Shown: positions 12,613-26,100 of the stretch, piece after piece
Numbering within the stretch: the stretch's first letter is position 1
Layout: each line of letters begins with the position of its first letter
Origin: Ifrita kowaldi
Taxonomy: Eukaryota; Chordata; Aves; Passeriformes; Cinclosomatidae
NCBI GenBank assembly: GCA_013398055.1
Contig: VZRS01008351.1
Span: forward strand, 1,329,458 to 1,393,457
Direction: 5' to 3'
DNA length: 64,000 nucleotides
Notes under the pieces: model-generated
The model's input: only the letters and a program-made list of their open reading frames with translations
The model's database searches: none
Told to the model about the DNA's origin: nothing
Position numbers and translations under genes: made by a program

Positions 12613-15600
12613 TTTTTTCTGTTGGGTGTTAATTTCTCTTCTAGGTCAAATACCCCGACTTGAAGCCCCTGTAGCAAGTAGCACACATACTCACGTTCTG
12701 CTTCAGAAAAGCAGTGACCTGGCACAGCCCCTGCCTGCCATCTGAGTAGTTAGACTAGTGCACAGAAAGAAACCTCACCTGCTACTTTAAAGGCAGAGGC
12801 TGGAGATGAAGACTAACCCAGTGCCTGTGCTCAGGACGCTCCTGGAACACAGTCAGCTCCCACCAAACCCCCACCAAGGCTAAGGGACGGCACACCACGC
12901 TGGAGGAGAAAAACAGAGCTGACAGCAGAGTTTGCCATTTTCCTAATTCCAGAGGTTGCAAACTTTTAAGCTAGTTGTCAGAAATAACTTTATGAGTAGT
13001 GGAGGGGGCTTGTACTACTCAGCTATGTACAGGTAGCCTCAGTTTGCCTAAGCTAGGCTGAACCCCTGTTGAGAGCACACCTGGCTGCAACAGAGACCAC
13101 CTTCTTTCATCTTTGCTGTTGATGACAAGGAACCAGCTTTGCCATGTGTGGCATTCTGCCCAAGTGCAAATGTGGAGCTGCTCCTTGCCCTGTGTCTCTC
13201 TCTCCCGGCTCTCTCTCTTTCTCAGCACTGAAGCAGTGCTTCGTGGTCTGGGGAGGCCTCAGATTTCTCCCAAATGGAAAAGCCCTTTTTCCCCTCAACA
13301 AAACATCTAAGGAAGTGCGTGGGAAGAGACCACAGTTGAGCCATGCAGCCCCAAGGCTTTGAAAGCCCTGTCTGAACCCCTCCTCAGCAGGGAGCCCTCT
13401 ACCCCAGGCTCAGTCCTCAGCTGTGAAGCAGGTGAAGGCTGCACCCAGGTGATTTTAACACTTCGTGAACTGTAGGCTGAATATTTTGGCTCATGGGGCT
13501 CATGTACGAACAGAGAGGGCTCCCCAGGCATACCTCTGACAGGCTCCCAACCTGGTGTCTCCATGGGGCTTGCTTGTCACCATAAATCTGCTTCTGGGGT
13601 TTTTCTTGCAAAACATGGATTCCTGGGGCACCAGAGTCACTCATTTTTCCTTGCAGGGTTGCCTGATCTTCATGTTCCAAGACCCCTCTGAAGCTTTAAA
13701 CCATGAGGATTGCTTCATCATCATCAATGTTTGCCCCCTGAATGTACAGCCTCTGCTGCTCAAGGCAATGCTTGGACAGACTGAGGACACACAGAATTTC
13801 TGGGGGAGCAACTGAGCTGGTCGAAAGGAGAACTCCCAGCTGCCAAGATAATTCTGGTATTTCAATTCCATTTTCATCAAACTGGGGCAATACACCCAGA
13901 TTTATATTTGATTTGATTTTACCTGATCATCCAAAGGTTTTCTGTCTTGCTCCCACTCAATTTCAATTTTCAAAAATATGATCTTTAGAAATTTATTAAT
14001 ATATTGACGCTGTCAACAAAATATTGCATTTTGATTTGGTAACATCTGTGTTTTGTGATAAAAGAACACTCAATTGGAAAATGTGTAACTGCTTCTAATA
14101 GCTAGCATTCATCTCCTAAGCTGACTTCCCAAATGCAAAAGGAAATGAGTTTGCCAGGGGGTCCATACACCAAGATCAGAGTTTCTGTGAAGTGTTTATC
14201 AGTTACAAACCCTGATAAGTAATAGAGCTGCTTGCCAGGTTCTTGTCACCCCAGCACCCTGAGCTCACCTTCCCCTGGCAGGGGGATGCTCCTGGGGAGC
14301 TCTGAGCATGCAAGCCAGTGCTGGTGGGTTTAGTGCAGTCAGGAGCTATGGCTCATCCTGCAGACCTCTCTCTTGAGATGCTCAAGTCATGCCATTTCAT
14401 TCCTAAGCTGCAGCAGGTAACTGGTTTGATCTGCTGGAAAAACCTTCCCACTTCTCTGCTTATCCCAGAGCGCTAACTGCAGTCTGCACAGCCATTCTGC
14501 TGGGTGATTTCAGGCTGTTGCCTTCTACTCAGGGTCTCACCCTGCAAACTGTAATGCAGAAGTGGTGCTCTAGTCCTAAGGGAGACATGGAGTTATCGGC
14601 AAAAAGATAGACATTTTTTACCAAATCTAATGAAATGTTAATTTCAAGCATAGTCCTATGCTAATACGAGTATGTGAAAGTGGGGGAATTTTATTTGACA
14701 GGAGTAGTGCTCATGCATGTGCTGGGTCATGATTTTTTATTACAGAAATGTACGTGGGCCATATTTAATTCCCAGTAGCTGTTTAGAGACAGCCCAGCAT
14801 GAGAGCCAGAGGTCTTGCTTACTAACAGCCTCTCTGGCTGAGATAAATGGACTCCCCATGACGGTGCAGAATGTGTTGAATTTCAGGAAATCTAAATTCC
14901 CATAGGTTTCTGGGATATCCTAATTCTGAAAACACCAATTTTATCGACTGGCTCCAGTCTGTCTTAAAGACATGTTTGAAATATGTAATTTTAGCTTTGA
15001 GAGGAAGTATTTAGCTAAAGAGCCAGGAACATACTTCAGATGAAAAGTCCTCTACTGAAACAAAGCCAATAAAAGTTTGTGAGGAATTCTAAGGAAATTC
15101 GGTTAGATTCGCATGCCACCTGCAGCAGAACAAGCTGCATCAATTCTGGTTTTTCCCTTCTTAGCCCTGTTGCAGTAAATAACAGAGAAAGTATGCATAT
15201 ATGAGACTCCTGGGGTTCTTCTTCAGCATTATAATCTTCATCTGTTATGGCTCAATACCCTGTGTTATTTCAACAGTGGTGTTATCCACAAGAAGTTACC
15301 CATGCTATTCAAAGTCAGTCTGTGGCTGAAAGTGGAAAATAAAAAAAGAGACATTTTAAGAACCTTTGCGTGACTTCAGAGATTTTTCTGAAGTCAAAAG
15401 GTTTGTGTTGAGCAGCAGAACCACCATGACTCACACATTCCTAATCAAAATGCTGGGTGCGTGAAAAGCTGTTCAGTAGTTCAGGGACTGAACTACGACT
15501 CCTTACAAGAGGAAAATATTACACACAAGGGGAGGCACTTAAATAATTGATGTGCTTTTCTTTTATCTGCATGTAGGAATGACAAGAAATCTATGTAGCT

Positions 15601-17693
15601 GGCACTAATGGATAGCATCAGTATGTCAATAATTGCTAATGAGGAAGAAATAGGAGTGCATTTGTCCTGAAGTGACTGGTCTTTCTTTCTTCTTTGTCTC
15701 CCTGTGTTACAATGGGAAATTATTAGTGTAAATTTTAGAATTCTGTTCACTTTCAAATCTCAAAAGGCTTTCACATGCCTTTTTTTGGTATGAATTCAAT
15801 CCAAAATGACTGTACACTTGCTTACATGTTGTCTGCATTCTGGCATTTAAGATCCTTTTTATTATGTCTTCTTTGCTACATTCAAACAGCAAAATAAAAC
15901 TTTGTTCGCATCACATGTTTAATTTTCCATTCCACAACAGTGAAAGGGTGCAGCCACTCTGGAATTGAACAGATACCAGAAGTTTAAAAACATCCAATGC
16001 TTTCATCATGAAAAAATTGCATAACCATTTCCAGCATTGAAGTAGGATACTCTTACTGAATAAAGTCTCTTGAAAAATGATTGGTGTATCAACCAGTTCA
16101 TACCCAGCTATATCCAGCTTTAAGTAAAAGATTGTATTCAGCCATTCTCCCCGAGCTGCTTTTCTGAGGGAACAATTACGCAGCTGTTCCTGTTACATTC
16201 TTGTGGAGGCTGAAAGCAGTCTAAAAACTCTGGCATTAATTTCCTGTAACTACAAAGTGCAGCTCTCCAGGTTGTTCGTGAGGCATACCCTTTGCAAGGA
16301 GGTTCCTGAAGCAGTATATACACTTGACACTAATATTGTGCTTTGGCTAAACTTATTTATAGCCTTGTGCATGTGTATACACGAGCACATGCACAGGGCT
16401 GTGGGGTTTGTGTTAGAAGCAGGGCTCTGGATTGCAGCCACATTGCAGTGCTAATGATATCTGTCACTGCAACAACTTTTTGTAGCTGTATTATCTGGCT
16501 GCATTCAAACCCAAGGATTTCAGAAGTACAATTCCAGCCTTGCTATGCTCATTGGATTCAGCAATAGGGCATTTCTGCACTAGTGGTCACTAATTAGTGT
16601 ATTAGGAAGTTTGATGATGATTTTTTGCAACTCTTTTTATGGAGTGTTAAGTTTTAAACTGCTAAAGTTTTAAGCTTTGACCTAGCTGGTTAAAGAGCAA
16701 TATCCACAAAGAGAATTATTTCAAAATTCCTTGACATGAAAAGCAAGCTGTCAGCAACTGGTTCACTAACATTGCTTAATAACTCTGAAGCAGTACCACT
16801 ATTTCTCTCTCCACTGCTGTTTTTGTGTTTATTTTTATATGCATATATGCATCCACACATCAATAAGTACAGGTACCAGAATACTATGCAAGGTCTGTGA
16901 AGCAGGCGTCCCTTGGGACAGGTTGGTTGTGTCTGGCATGGGGCAGGGTGAGCCCTGCTTCCTGGAAGCAGGCCTGGAAGCAGGACTGGGGGGCATGTTT
17001 GGGGGAACAAAGAGAAATAAACCTTTCCTTCTGTGTATGCTGGCACATTTCTGATCCACATCTACACATCACTTTAATTTTCATTTCTGCCCATAGAAAA
17101 CATTCCTTCCCTCAATGCGTCCATGAATGTTTTTCTGGAAGAAAACTCCTAGGTCCTTTCAGCAGCAAAGGTAATTGAGATATCAGTAACTTCTGCACAC
17201 AAGATGCCATGCACACACTCAATATCAGTTTCATCATTAATATCAGATGCCAGCTGATACTGCTACTGTCACCCTGAAATATCCCACCCCCAGCTCAGAG
17301 TGCTTAATAAGCAAACTGGGGCCAGGCCTTTAAAATCAAAGCCTGGAGAAGCAAAACTTTGCTGGTTAACAGATCAGCCCTTTGAGCAGGTAAGCAGGAA
17401 ATAATCATTTTCATTTCCTGTCTTTAGCTGATAGCAACAGCACAGGGAATTGTGCATGGTGCAGCTCACTCTGCACCATATACATAATTTATACTTTTCC
17501 ACTCTGGTTATGAGTGTGCAGTTTTGGACTTGGGATCTGCTTTGCAAAATGGAAGGAGAGAGAGGAGGAAAAAAGAAAAACACTGCAGCAGCCTTCACCT
17601 TCTCCAGCCCCACTTTTTAGCTCAGAACCTCATCTTTGATGCACAGCCTTCACAGACCAATGGAACCCAAGTGCTACACGGTATGTGTGCAGA

Positions 17694-17710
17694 GATATAT
17701 ATATATATAC
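17694..17710 (+). repeat. (AT)n microsatellite
   Basis: A short ATATATATATATATAT run. Confidence 0.9.
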
Positions 17711-18069
17711 ACGAAAAGATAAATGCTTGCTACGGCAAAAGAAAAAATAAAATAAAAGATGTTTCCAGTAGTCCATCTCTTGATTAGTAAAATGCCTTGG
17801 CAGAGAACTAGGCTATCATTTTGACAAGAATTTCCTTTTGTACAGGCTGTCTAGAGAATATTTACAGTTCCTATAGAAGTTTAAAAAAACACAGCTGAGA
17901 AACATGCTTCTTGCTGATGTGCGCTTCTGCTCAGTGAAGTTTGACAGATACAGCCCTGAGCGCTGGTAAAGCACTCCTGCCCAGATACAGGCAAAGGGTG
18001 TAACACATTTATTTTAAAAATAAGGCACATTTCTATTTCCTGTCAGCAAATAAACCCATTTATCTGCCC

Positions 18070-18600
18070 TTGCTGTGTCCGTTACCATCCAAGAAGGTTT
18101 ATCAAGGAACGAACAGGACCCACACACAGCGCCCGGTCCTGCAGCACACATCCCCACAAACTCTCCTCAGTGAGCTCAAGACTGCACTCATCAATACCAC
18201 CTTCTCTCCGGACACAAACACCTCAGGCCATCTGTCTGAATTCCAGAACCCTTCCTCCTACCCAGCCCCTGTGCCTTCAGAGAAAATCCAGGCAATACCA
18301 CCCTCACCAGCCCTCCACCACGGACTCGTAAGGCACCGCACCAGGATCTGCAGTGTTTTCAGGGAGTTTCTCCTCTCCCTGCTGTGGCTCCGGCTCCCTT
18401 TGAAAGCAAGCGGCTTCGCGTGTGACTTTGCAATCTGAGAATGTGAACCAGCCGGCAGGACACTGGGGTAAATATAAATCTGGCGCTTACCCACAGGCAG
18501 TCCCTCGCAGTCTGACATCGTGTGAGAAGTCCTCCTCACCGGGGGCTTAGGAAAACCACTGCAGGACCGCAAGCGCCGGTCCCTCTGTTTGCAAAGGCGA
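18070..18600. promoter_or_regulatory. CpG-enriched unique segment
   Basis: CpGs such as GCGCCCGG, CTCCGG, CGGCTTCGCG, GCCGGC and AGCGCCGG are more frequent here than in the surroundings, though fewer than in the island at 37 kb. No protein-like frame was recognised. It may be a weak promoter or enhancer. Confidence 0.3.
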
Positions 18601-18956
18601 GGGGGAAAAAATATCTAACAGTTTACAGCCACCCTTCTCTTGCACTCTACATCTACCCACCCAGAGAGCCGTAGCAACAGTCCCGTCCCTGCCTTCTCAT
18701 TATGGGATGTAAAGATAAGAATGTGCTTTTGTGCCAAAAGAGTGTGCTATTGGTGGATAAATTTGTTGTCATCCCTCCCCTTCGCAGAGTTTCCTCTTTA
18801 ATGTCACAGAGGCACATTACCCTGTCGGAAAGGCCATCGAATATTTATGAAACAGCTTTTAAGGGCTAAGCCGCAAATCTGGGCGGGAGAACAGAGCTAA
18901 TTGCTGTGCAGTGGGGTTGGCGGTGGGAGCCACCCCGCAGGGCTCTCTTGCTTTCC

Positions 18957-18989
18957 GGGGGGCTGCGGGGGGAGCTGCTGGGTTGGGGG
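18957..18989 (+). other. Potential G-quadruplex
   Basis: G6-CTGC-G6-AGCTGCT-G3-TT-G5 satisfies the G3+N1-7 pattern. It sits in a GC- and CpG-enriched stretch (18.85-19.05 kb) between AT-rich flanks. Confidence 0.6.
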
Positions 18990-21782
18990 ACAGGCTCTGA
19001 CATCTTGCTCTGCAGGGCACCTTCTCGTTCTGCAGGGTTCGAATACAAACACTCACTGCTGGAAAGGGGGCAGAAGCCAGGGTGTATCTCTTTAAGGGGG
19101 AAGGAAAAAAAAGGTCTTTGTTTATATTGTAATATCTGAGAAATTGTTTTGTGACACTGTTACTAAAGGCTGTTTCGTGGTTTATAATAATATTGTGAGT
19201 GCAGATTTCTCTGTAACTTCATGACTTTTCTTGCTTAAAACATGCTGCTTTAATGCCAGTTTAGTGGCTGCTCCTAAGACTTATTTTTTTAATCTTTGAA
19301 AATGCTTATGTGGGATTTGCTTGGTATGAGATTCCCAGACTCGCACAGTCAGTGGAGAGTACCCCTGCACACTGGTGTGCTCATTAGGCACCTTAATGAA
19401 GTTCAAGCAAAGGCTCTGGCAGCGTTAGAGCCAGGCTGGGCTTGGCAGAGACATGTGCAGGACCTGGTGGGAGCCTCAGCACCCGGCGGGGGATGTGATT
19501 TGCTGCCACTTTTTCTCCTGGGAACAGTCAGCGACAGTCAGGGCTTTGCCTGACTCAGACCTTTGGTGTCTGAGCCCTTCACAAATGTCCGGGTTTTGGA
19601 CCCAGAGCAGGAGGGAGGGCTGGGAGGAGGCAAGGGGGGCTCCATGGGGGGTTCTCTGGGAAGAACTTCCAGACCATGTGGCCAGAGACAGCCCCTCGTG
19701 GAAATGAGCCATCGGGAATACCTTTCTTCAAAATGCTTTGAGAAAAAAAAAAGCATAACTTACATGAAGTATACTGTGAGCTCAGTGTGCCCAGCACCAC
19801 TGAAAAATTTGGGCTGTTTTTACTCAGATGCTTCAGTCTAAGCACCCAAAGGCTGACGCTGCTGGGTCTGCCTGATCTCTCTCTGACGAGAAGCCTTTTA
19901 ATACTCTGCTGGTTACTCAGCAGCACAGCTAACCATGGATTCAATTCAGGATGTCAGGCCACTGACTAAGAAGCTAAAATAGCTGCAAAAGTAGATTGTG
20001 ACATGTTCCTCAAACCATTCCTCGGGTTGCCTACACAAGGTTGGGCAAAGCAGAGCCAGAAGTGTCTGGTGGCCACTGGGGCTGGCCAGCATGAGGGTCT
20101 GTTGGCACAGCTCTGCCAGGGCAGCCCTCGTCAGTGCCTGCTTCTCAATCTGCTTGTGCAACACACACACGGAGATATCCACTGCTGTAAGGCTCACCTG
20201 CAGGGCAGCTCTGAGGGAAACAGAGCCTCAGGCTGTGCTCTCTGCCACAGAGGCCGTACAAGGAGGAGAAGTGCAGGGTATCATGCTTAACCTCTCCATC
20301 CTGCTGCCGCCCACAGACCCAAGGATTGGCCACTAGCTATGCTGGCAGTCAGGGAGGTGTCTGGTCTTGATCTTGGTATGCCTCGGGGAAAGGAAGGCCC
20401 AAACCAGACTGGGGGACTTTTCTTCCAGTGTCATCTGACTGCAGAAACATATTGCTCCAATGTGTGAGAATCAAAGCTTTCTTAGCTCGACCCTGTGAAA
20501 ACACAGGCTCCCAGTTCTGCAAGCGTTTACGTGCCAATTTAACTTCAAGCCCCACTGAAGTTCCTGGAACTGCTCACAGTTATAAACACATGCATAAGTA
20601 TTTGCAGGATTAAGGGCTCACCATTCCTCCTTGTATTCAGAGCAAACAGCTGCAGCTGGTTTTGAAGTTACCTCTCACAGCTGTGTGCTGGTGCTCCTCC
20701 ACCAAAGATTAGAGCCCTCCAGCAGAGCTGGACAAGTGCCTGCAGGGAAGGCACGCCAAAGCACAGACTGGTGTCTCAGCTCTATCTCATCCTCGAGAGT
20801 GATTTAAGAAACCTCTGCCTCAGTAACCCCCATGACATTGTCCATGGCCACGTCTGCTGCAGGTGGTCAGCATCTTCTGGAGGAGGGCCAGAGAAGCCAG
20901 CAGAGCAGATTGAGGGAGAAGGACAAAAACATCTTAAACTATTACAGCAAAGTTGGCAAGAGCTCATCTGCCAGAGCCCTTACTAGGATTTGGACTTGGG
21001 AGAGCTCTTCAGTGAAATACTAAAGCAGGTCAAAAGTTGAACAGATCAGACCTAATTCTTACAACGATATGCACAAACAAACACCTCCTTTTGATGTGGA
21101 TACTTCAGTCAAAAAATCAGCTTTGATCCCTGGATACTTTAGTTGTAATGCTGGGTTTTGATAAATTATAAGACTTTTTTTTCTCTGCTTAAAACAGAAT
21201 ATTTCTTTTAACCTCTCCTGTTTCTGAGCCTGAAAATAGAAGAGCCCTGTTTGCTCCTGTTGAAAGGGCAAGCCTGGAAAATTTAAGTCTGACAGAGAAA
21301 GTTTTGGGAATTTATGAATAAGCCTGGTGTCTGTCATGGAAAAAAATGCAAAAGCCAAAAATTGAACTAAACAATAAAAGGTGAGAAGTAAAGCACGTAT
21401 TATTTCAGCAGGTATTAAACTAATGTGAGAAACTGGCTAAATATTTGCCAATAACTGCTCTCACTTGGGCTTTCCAAGGAACCTGAAGGATGCTTATCCC
21501 TCAACAAGCAGAGAGAACCTGTTACAAATCTCTCTGCTTCATTCTACTCCCTGACAGACAGCCATCTGCATAAATCCATGACAAGTACCATGAGTGGGGT
21601 AGTAAATGCAATGTAGGGAAGGAATTCACTGGAGAATTGCCTAAAAAAGATTATCCTGGACCGTTTAGTCTCCTGTGGAAGACAGTTGCATTTTCCTCAT
21701 GCATCTTGAAATACTTAAGCAGCTGCCGTGGTGTCCATACCCCTCTCTGGAGATTTCCAGGAAGAAATATCTGCCCAGGAAT

Positions 21783-21825
21783 GTTGTGGATGTCCCATCC
21801 CTGGACAGGTTCAAGGCCAGTCCTG
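21783..21825 (+). mobile_element. CR1 LINE fragment
   Basis: GTGGATGTCCCATCCCTGGACAGGTTCAAGGCCAG matches the conserved CR1 segment before the 3' tail (GTGGATGCCCCATCCCTGGA..GTTCAAGGCCAG). The tail itself is missing. The copy may extend leftwards in diverged form. Confidence 0.65.
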
Positions 21826-22439
21826 ACAGTGCAAAACATACAAAACCCCTGGAGCTGAGCTGATATGCCTGGGGAAAGAGGGCATATTTGGGGAAACCTG
21901 GGTGCAGGGCACCTACCATGGCACAAGTACACAGTCACCTTGTGCCCAAATACAGTCACCTACACAAGTAAGCCATGGCATGGGACTTTGTTTCTCGTCT
22001 ACGTGTTTACACATCCCATCTGATCCATGCCTGATCCAAGTACCTAAATATCCTGGAAAATCTGGGCTTTAAGATTTTAAATGCCATGGGGAATTCATAA
22101 TTTTCCCCACCACCTGACTGACTCAGCCATCTGACTGTGGGAAAAGCCTGATCCACCTGAAAGCTCCCAGCTGGACCAGGGCTTTTGCTGTTGCTGACTT
22201 GCCTCTCATTCAGCCACGGACACAGCCAGCCTCATCCAAACCTCACAGGACAAGCAGGCAGCTGTGCTTCCCACTGTGGGATCTCAGGCCCTGCCAGACT
22301 CTGGCTGCCTGCTGACATCACTGGTGGAAGGGCTTTGCTAAGCTCAGCACTGCTGCAGGGGCATGGGTGAGTTCTCTGCTTCCCTCTGCCTTTCTCTGTC
22401 CTGGCAGAGGGAAATCATGAGAAGAGAGAATTATTTCTT

Positions 22440-22640
22440 TAGCTAACCAAGTCAGATGTGATTATTAAATCTGCAATTTTCCATGAGATTGAAGCAAGCG
22501 CCTTACTGCCCGCTTCGACAGGCGTTTATATCTCTCATCAGCGTGATTTCCACGCAGTTTAAAGAGAGAATGGCTGAAATGTGCTTCTCCCTTCTAATTT
22601 ATGCAAATTCCCTTGGGTTTTTTCCTGCCGTGTGAAGAGA
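22440..22640. promoter_or_regulatory. Candidate enhancer-like segment
   Basis: Repeat-free sequence with GATTATTAAATCTGC, GCGCCTTACTGCCCGC, GGCGTTTATATC, GCGTGATTTCCACGC and AATTTATGCAAATTCCC, which contains an octamer-type ATGCAAAT. The isolated CpGs in otherwise AT-rich DNA hint at constraint. Confidence 0.25.
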
Positions 22641-22674
22641 TTTCTGACTGTTGGGTATGGAGGATTCACAGCCT

Positions 22675-22699
22675 GGGGAGGGGGAGGGGAAGGACAGGG
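22675..22699 (+). other. Potential G-quadruplex
   Basis: G4-A-G5-A-G4-AAGGACA-G3 satisfies the G3+N1-7 pattern with very short first loops, which favours stability. Confidence 0.6.
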
Positions 22700-25600
22700 C
22701 TAGAAGAGAAACTGCAGGCTGATATAAGCAGCTTGGCATCAGGATGCGGATGACCTTCTCTCAGAGCACTGAAGAGCCCAAAATGTTAGGAATTTGTTAG
22801 CTAAGACATGTTTTTTCCCCTTGAAAAGCCCTGCAGTCGTGGGGATAGAATACCCCTTTCCGTCATCTAATGTAAGGGGTAAAATTAACCAGAGCTTTTG
22901 AATTGCACCTAGTTAAAGGGCAGAGAAGCAAGAGGGGAGCGTGCTGGCTGGCCACCACCAGCCCCACTGTCAGCCCCACATCTCCTGAGTCATTGATGGG
23001 GCCATGGTGAGGTCCCAGATGTACCTATGGGATCAGGAGGCCAAATTCAGGCCCGGTGGGTTGCTATGCCACGAGCACCTGCAGCAGAGAAATGAGTGGC
23101 TGGTCAGATGGGCTTGAACCTCTGTACAGCAGTCAGCAGAAGGAAAAGCAACCAGGCTCAGCACGAAGCAGAGCCTGGAAGTCCCAATAATTGGAATTTT
23201 ATTTCATTAGTGTTTTCTGACACATTCTCTTCACATTTCAACTTGATGGATGGGGAGTGTAATAATGCAACTTCAAGAGGAGCTGATGCTCTGACAAAAT
23301 CTCATGTGGGTTCATCCAGAGAAGGAAGAGAGAGTAAAAATAGGCAAGACATGGCTGACAGCTAAAACAGCCCTCCAGGAAGAAACAAATACAAAAGTAA
23401 TAGCAGCCCCACAAAATAACTAGCTATGTCATATTTTTGCATTTATCTCTATTTTTTTTTAGGTTATTAGCAAGATTTTCACTGGTAAGAATTGAATCTG
23501 AGCTTTGTATTCAAGAAAGGAAATGTCTCCATCATCTCCTCTGATGTCACCCCAGAGAGAAGATTAGAAGATTAACTATGTCAGGTGACACGAATCCAGC
23601 AGCAGGGAAAATAATTTTGCACATTCAAAAAGAAAATGGGGAAGAAATTCCAGCTATCTCCAAGAAATGTGAACCTTACCAGTGATAGTTGCTGGCTCAC
23701 AGAGAGAACATTTTATGCAAAAGTGCAAATATACAGTAAATAAAATAATAAGATAAAAGATTCAGAAGATGATTTATCTTAAAGAAGAAATTAATTGATA
23801 GTCTGAATCTCAGTGGCATTTTCATCCCATCGAATTTATAAAGGGTTGCATTCTCTGGGGGGGAGCTATGAAAGGCCACTTCAATGATGTGAAGAAACAA
23901 AAAAACTACATTTGAAAGACAAAACTGGCTTCTGAGCTGCCACAGTTGTTGCTGACAACATCTTCTGACACACCGAGCCAAAATGACTCTGCCATGGTGC
24001 TCAAGTGAGATGCATTTGCACAAAGATGGAGAAAAGGTGAGCACGACAGCATGAGCCCAGCTGTTGGCATCTGCTGACAAACATGGGTGGCTCTTTGCTG
24101 GCCAGCTCTGCCGGAGTCACCCAGCACAGGAGACATAGGCCAAAGCTCTTTTCCCACCAATACATAGTAGATTTCATGCTGTAATTACAGTTATTGGCAG
24201 TTCCCTCTGCAGAGGTTTCAGGTGTTACTGAATAGTCTCCCAGTGAACACAAAAAGCCAAGAGAAATCATGTGATTCAGTCTGATCTTGCTACTTTTGGT
24301 TTTAAGGGCATTATTGCTGTTTATTTTATTGGGTTTGAGTCTTGCACAGATGAGCGAAGCTGCATTTGCTCTGCACAGATCTGGTAGGAAAAAGTGTCAA
24401 GCCCTGAATGTAAATATTACAGTATCATGTGATGGGTTTGAGGAGAAGGTGAGAGTCTTGCAAACCTGATTTGGCAGCTGAAAAAATAGCACTCAGGCAA
24501 ACAGATGGTCTCTGCAAGGAGGGAAGTCTTTAAAAGATTCACGGGTTAATGAACTCCGCCAGGATTTTTGTGGTTCCTACCAAAATTCCTATAAATCAGT
24601 CTAACTGGGCAGGGAGGAGGTGGAGACGAGAGGAATCAATAACTTCCCTAGACAGCTTGTATATCCAAGGTTAGCTGACAAAGGCTTCAGAGCTGGAAAA
24701 TCTCGGGAGCAATTACAGAGGCAGAGTGTCATCCTTTAGGAAGGCAAAAGCCACAGCGTTCGTCAAGTACTATCAGCACTCTGGGGACTAATTGCAGCTG
24801 CCTGTGATCAAGGATATCAGTTTGGTGATAAAGGAAGGTGAGGTGTCAGCCACACTGAATTATTGGCTCATCCTGGGAGCTCTGAAATTTGTTTTGAGTG
24901 AGTGAAAGCATCCTCTGTCCAGTGCAGGTCAGAGAAAGACCACACCTTCACTTGTCTTTACTAGAAGCAGCCCCAGACAGCACAAAATCAAGGCAGAATA
25001 TTTACAACAGCCAAGCACAATCCTACCTTCAGACAAAGGACATCTCAGTTTCATTCTCATCCGTGAGACTTTCTCCCTGCCCAGTGCTATGTCAAGCATA
25101 GAAAGATGATTTCACCAAGCTGAAAATAAGATGTTAAAATTGTCACTGGCCAAGGTTAGCCACAACAGGTAACCAAGAGATCAGGCTTTCATCCCAAACT
25201 TGGAACAGGAGCAAACTATGCTTTTGGGAATGACCAGCAACAAAAACAGAGCACCAGAGAGATCTGATCTGATAATTGTCCAGGTGATCATCTGTCTAGC
25301 TGTTTTTCTCTACCAAAGAAACCACTGCCCTCAGAACACTGAGTGAAGGTCTGCAGTGCTAGGAGACAGAATTGATTAATAAATTGATAATGGAATCAGA
25401 GGTGAACAGCAGGGAAAATTATTCATTAGGGTGTATATGAAGTTTGTAACACTTTACAGCCCATTTTATTTTCATTTGCCTTTCTGCACACATTCGTCAC
25501 TGGCATTTGACAGCAGGAATGATCTGGGAGGAGTTTCCATCTTTAGTCACTTGGAACCACCTCTGTCTTATAATAAACACAGTCACAATTAACGGAAGTG

Positions 25601-26015
25601 GTGACCTTGTTGGCAATTTCTGAAAAGAGGACAAGACTCCTTGGGAACAGTGAATTAAGCAGATTATTACCACTTAAGTAACCTCTAAGTCTCGTTGTGG
25701 GTGAGGCATGTTGCTGGGGTAAAAGGAAAGCTTGCTTGTGACTGCTCAGATAAGTAGTTTTTTCAAACAGTTTTCATTGAAAACAGGATTAGATTTGGTT
25801 TAGGTTTTCTGACACTGATGTTTTTCACTACAGACATCTCCAGCTGTCTCATGAAGAAATTCAAGACTGCCCTAGTGTGGTCAGAGTCTTGGGTTTAGGG
25901 GTGGGAAGCCTGGGCTAAGATGCAGAGCAGGGACTGCCTCAGAGCTGAGCTGGGCAGGGCAGGGAGACAGGCACGCAGGCTCCTGAAGGGAATCAGAATC
26001 CCCCTGCCAGCACGG

Positions 26016-26100
26016 AGATGGGAAAATCCTGAGAAGGGGTTAAGTGACTTGCCTAGGGTCACCCTGTGAGTCTGTGGCATGGTGTCAGGTGAGCCTGGCC
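26016..26100 (+). mobile_element. Ancient MIR SINE fragment
   Basis: AGATGGGAAAATCCTGAGAAGGGGTTAAGTGACTTGCCTAGGGTCAC followed by TGTGAGTCTGTGGCATGG matches the MIR core (GATGAGGAAACTGAGG..CAGAGAGGTTAAGTGACTTGCCCAAGGTCAC). Such copies in birds date from early amniotes. That it is still legible suggests it may lie in constrained DNA. Confidence 0.7.

Larger units (their letters stand above)
4996..18069. other. Intergenic, no gene seen
   Basis: Unique sequence with short chance frames only (up to about 170 codons at 6021-6539 minus, unlike any protein I know). It holds the inverted repeats near 6.6 kb, an (AAAG)/(AAAC) tract near 12.6 kb, an (AT)n tract near 17.7 kb and a small palindrome CCTGCTTCC-T-GGAAGCAGG at 16954-16972. 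Confidence 0.65.

Noticed and set aside
24287..24469. A short frame starting with a hydrophobic leader-like stretch (LLLVLRALLLFILLGLSLAQ)
   Set aside because: It looks like a signal peptide, but the frame closes after 60 codons and nothing that follows resembles a known secreted protein. I could not link it to a further exon.
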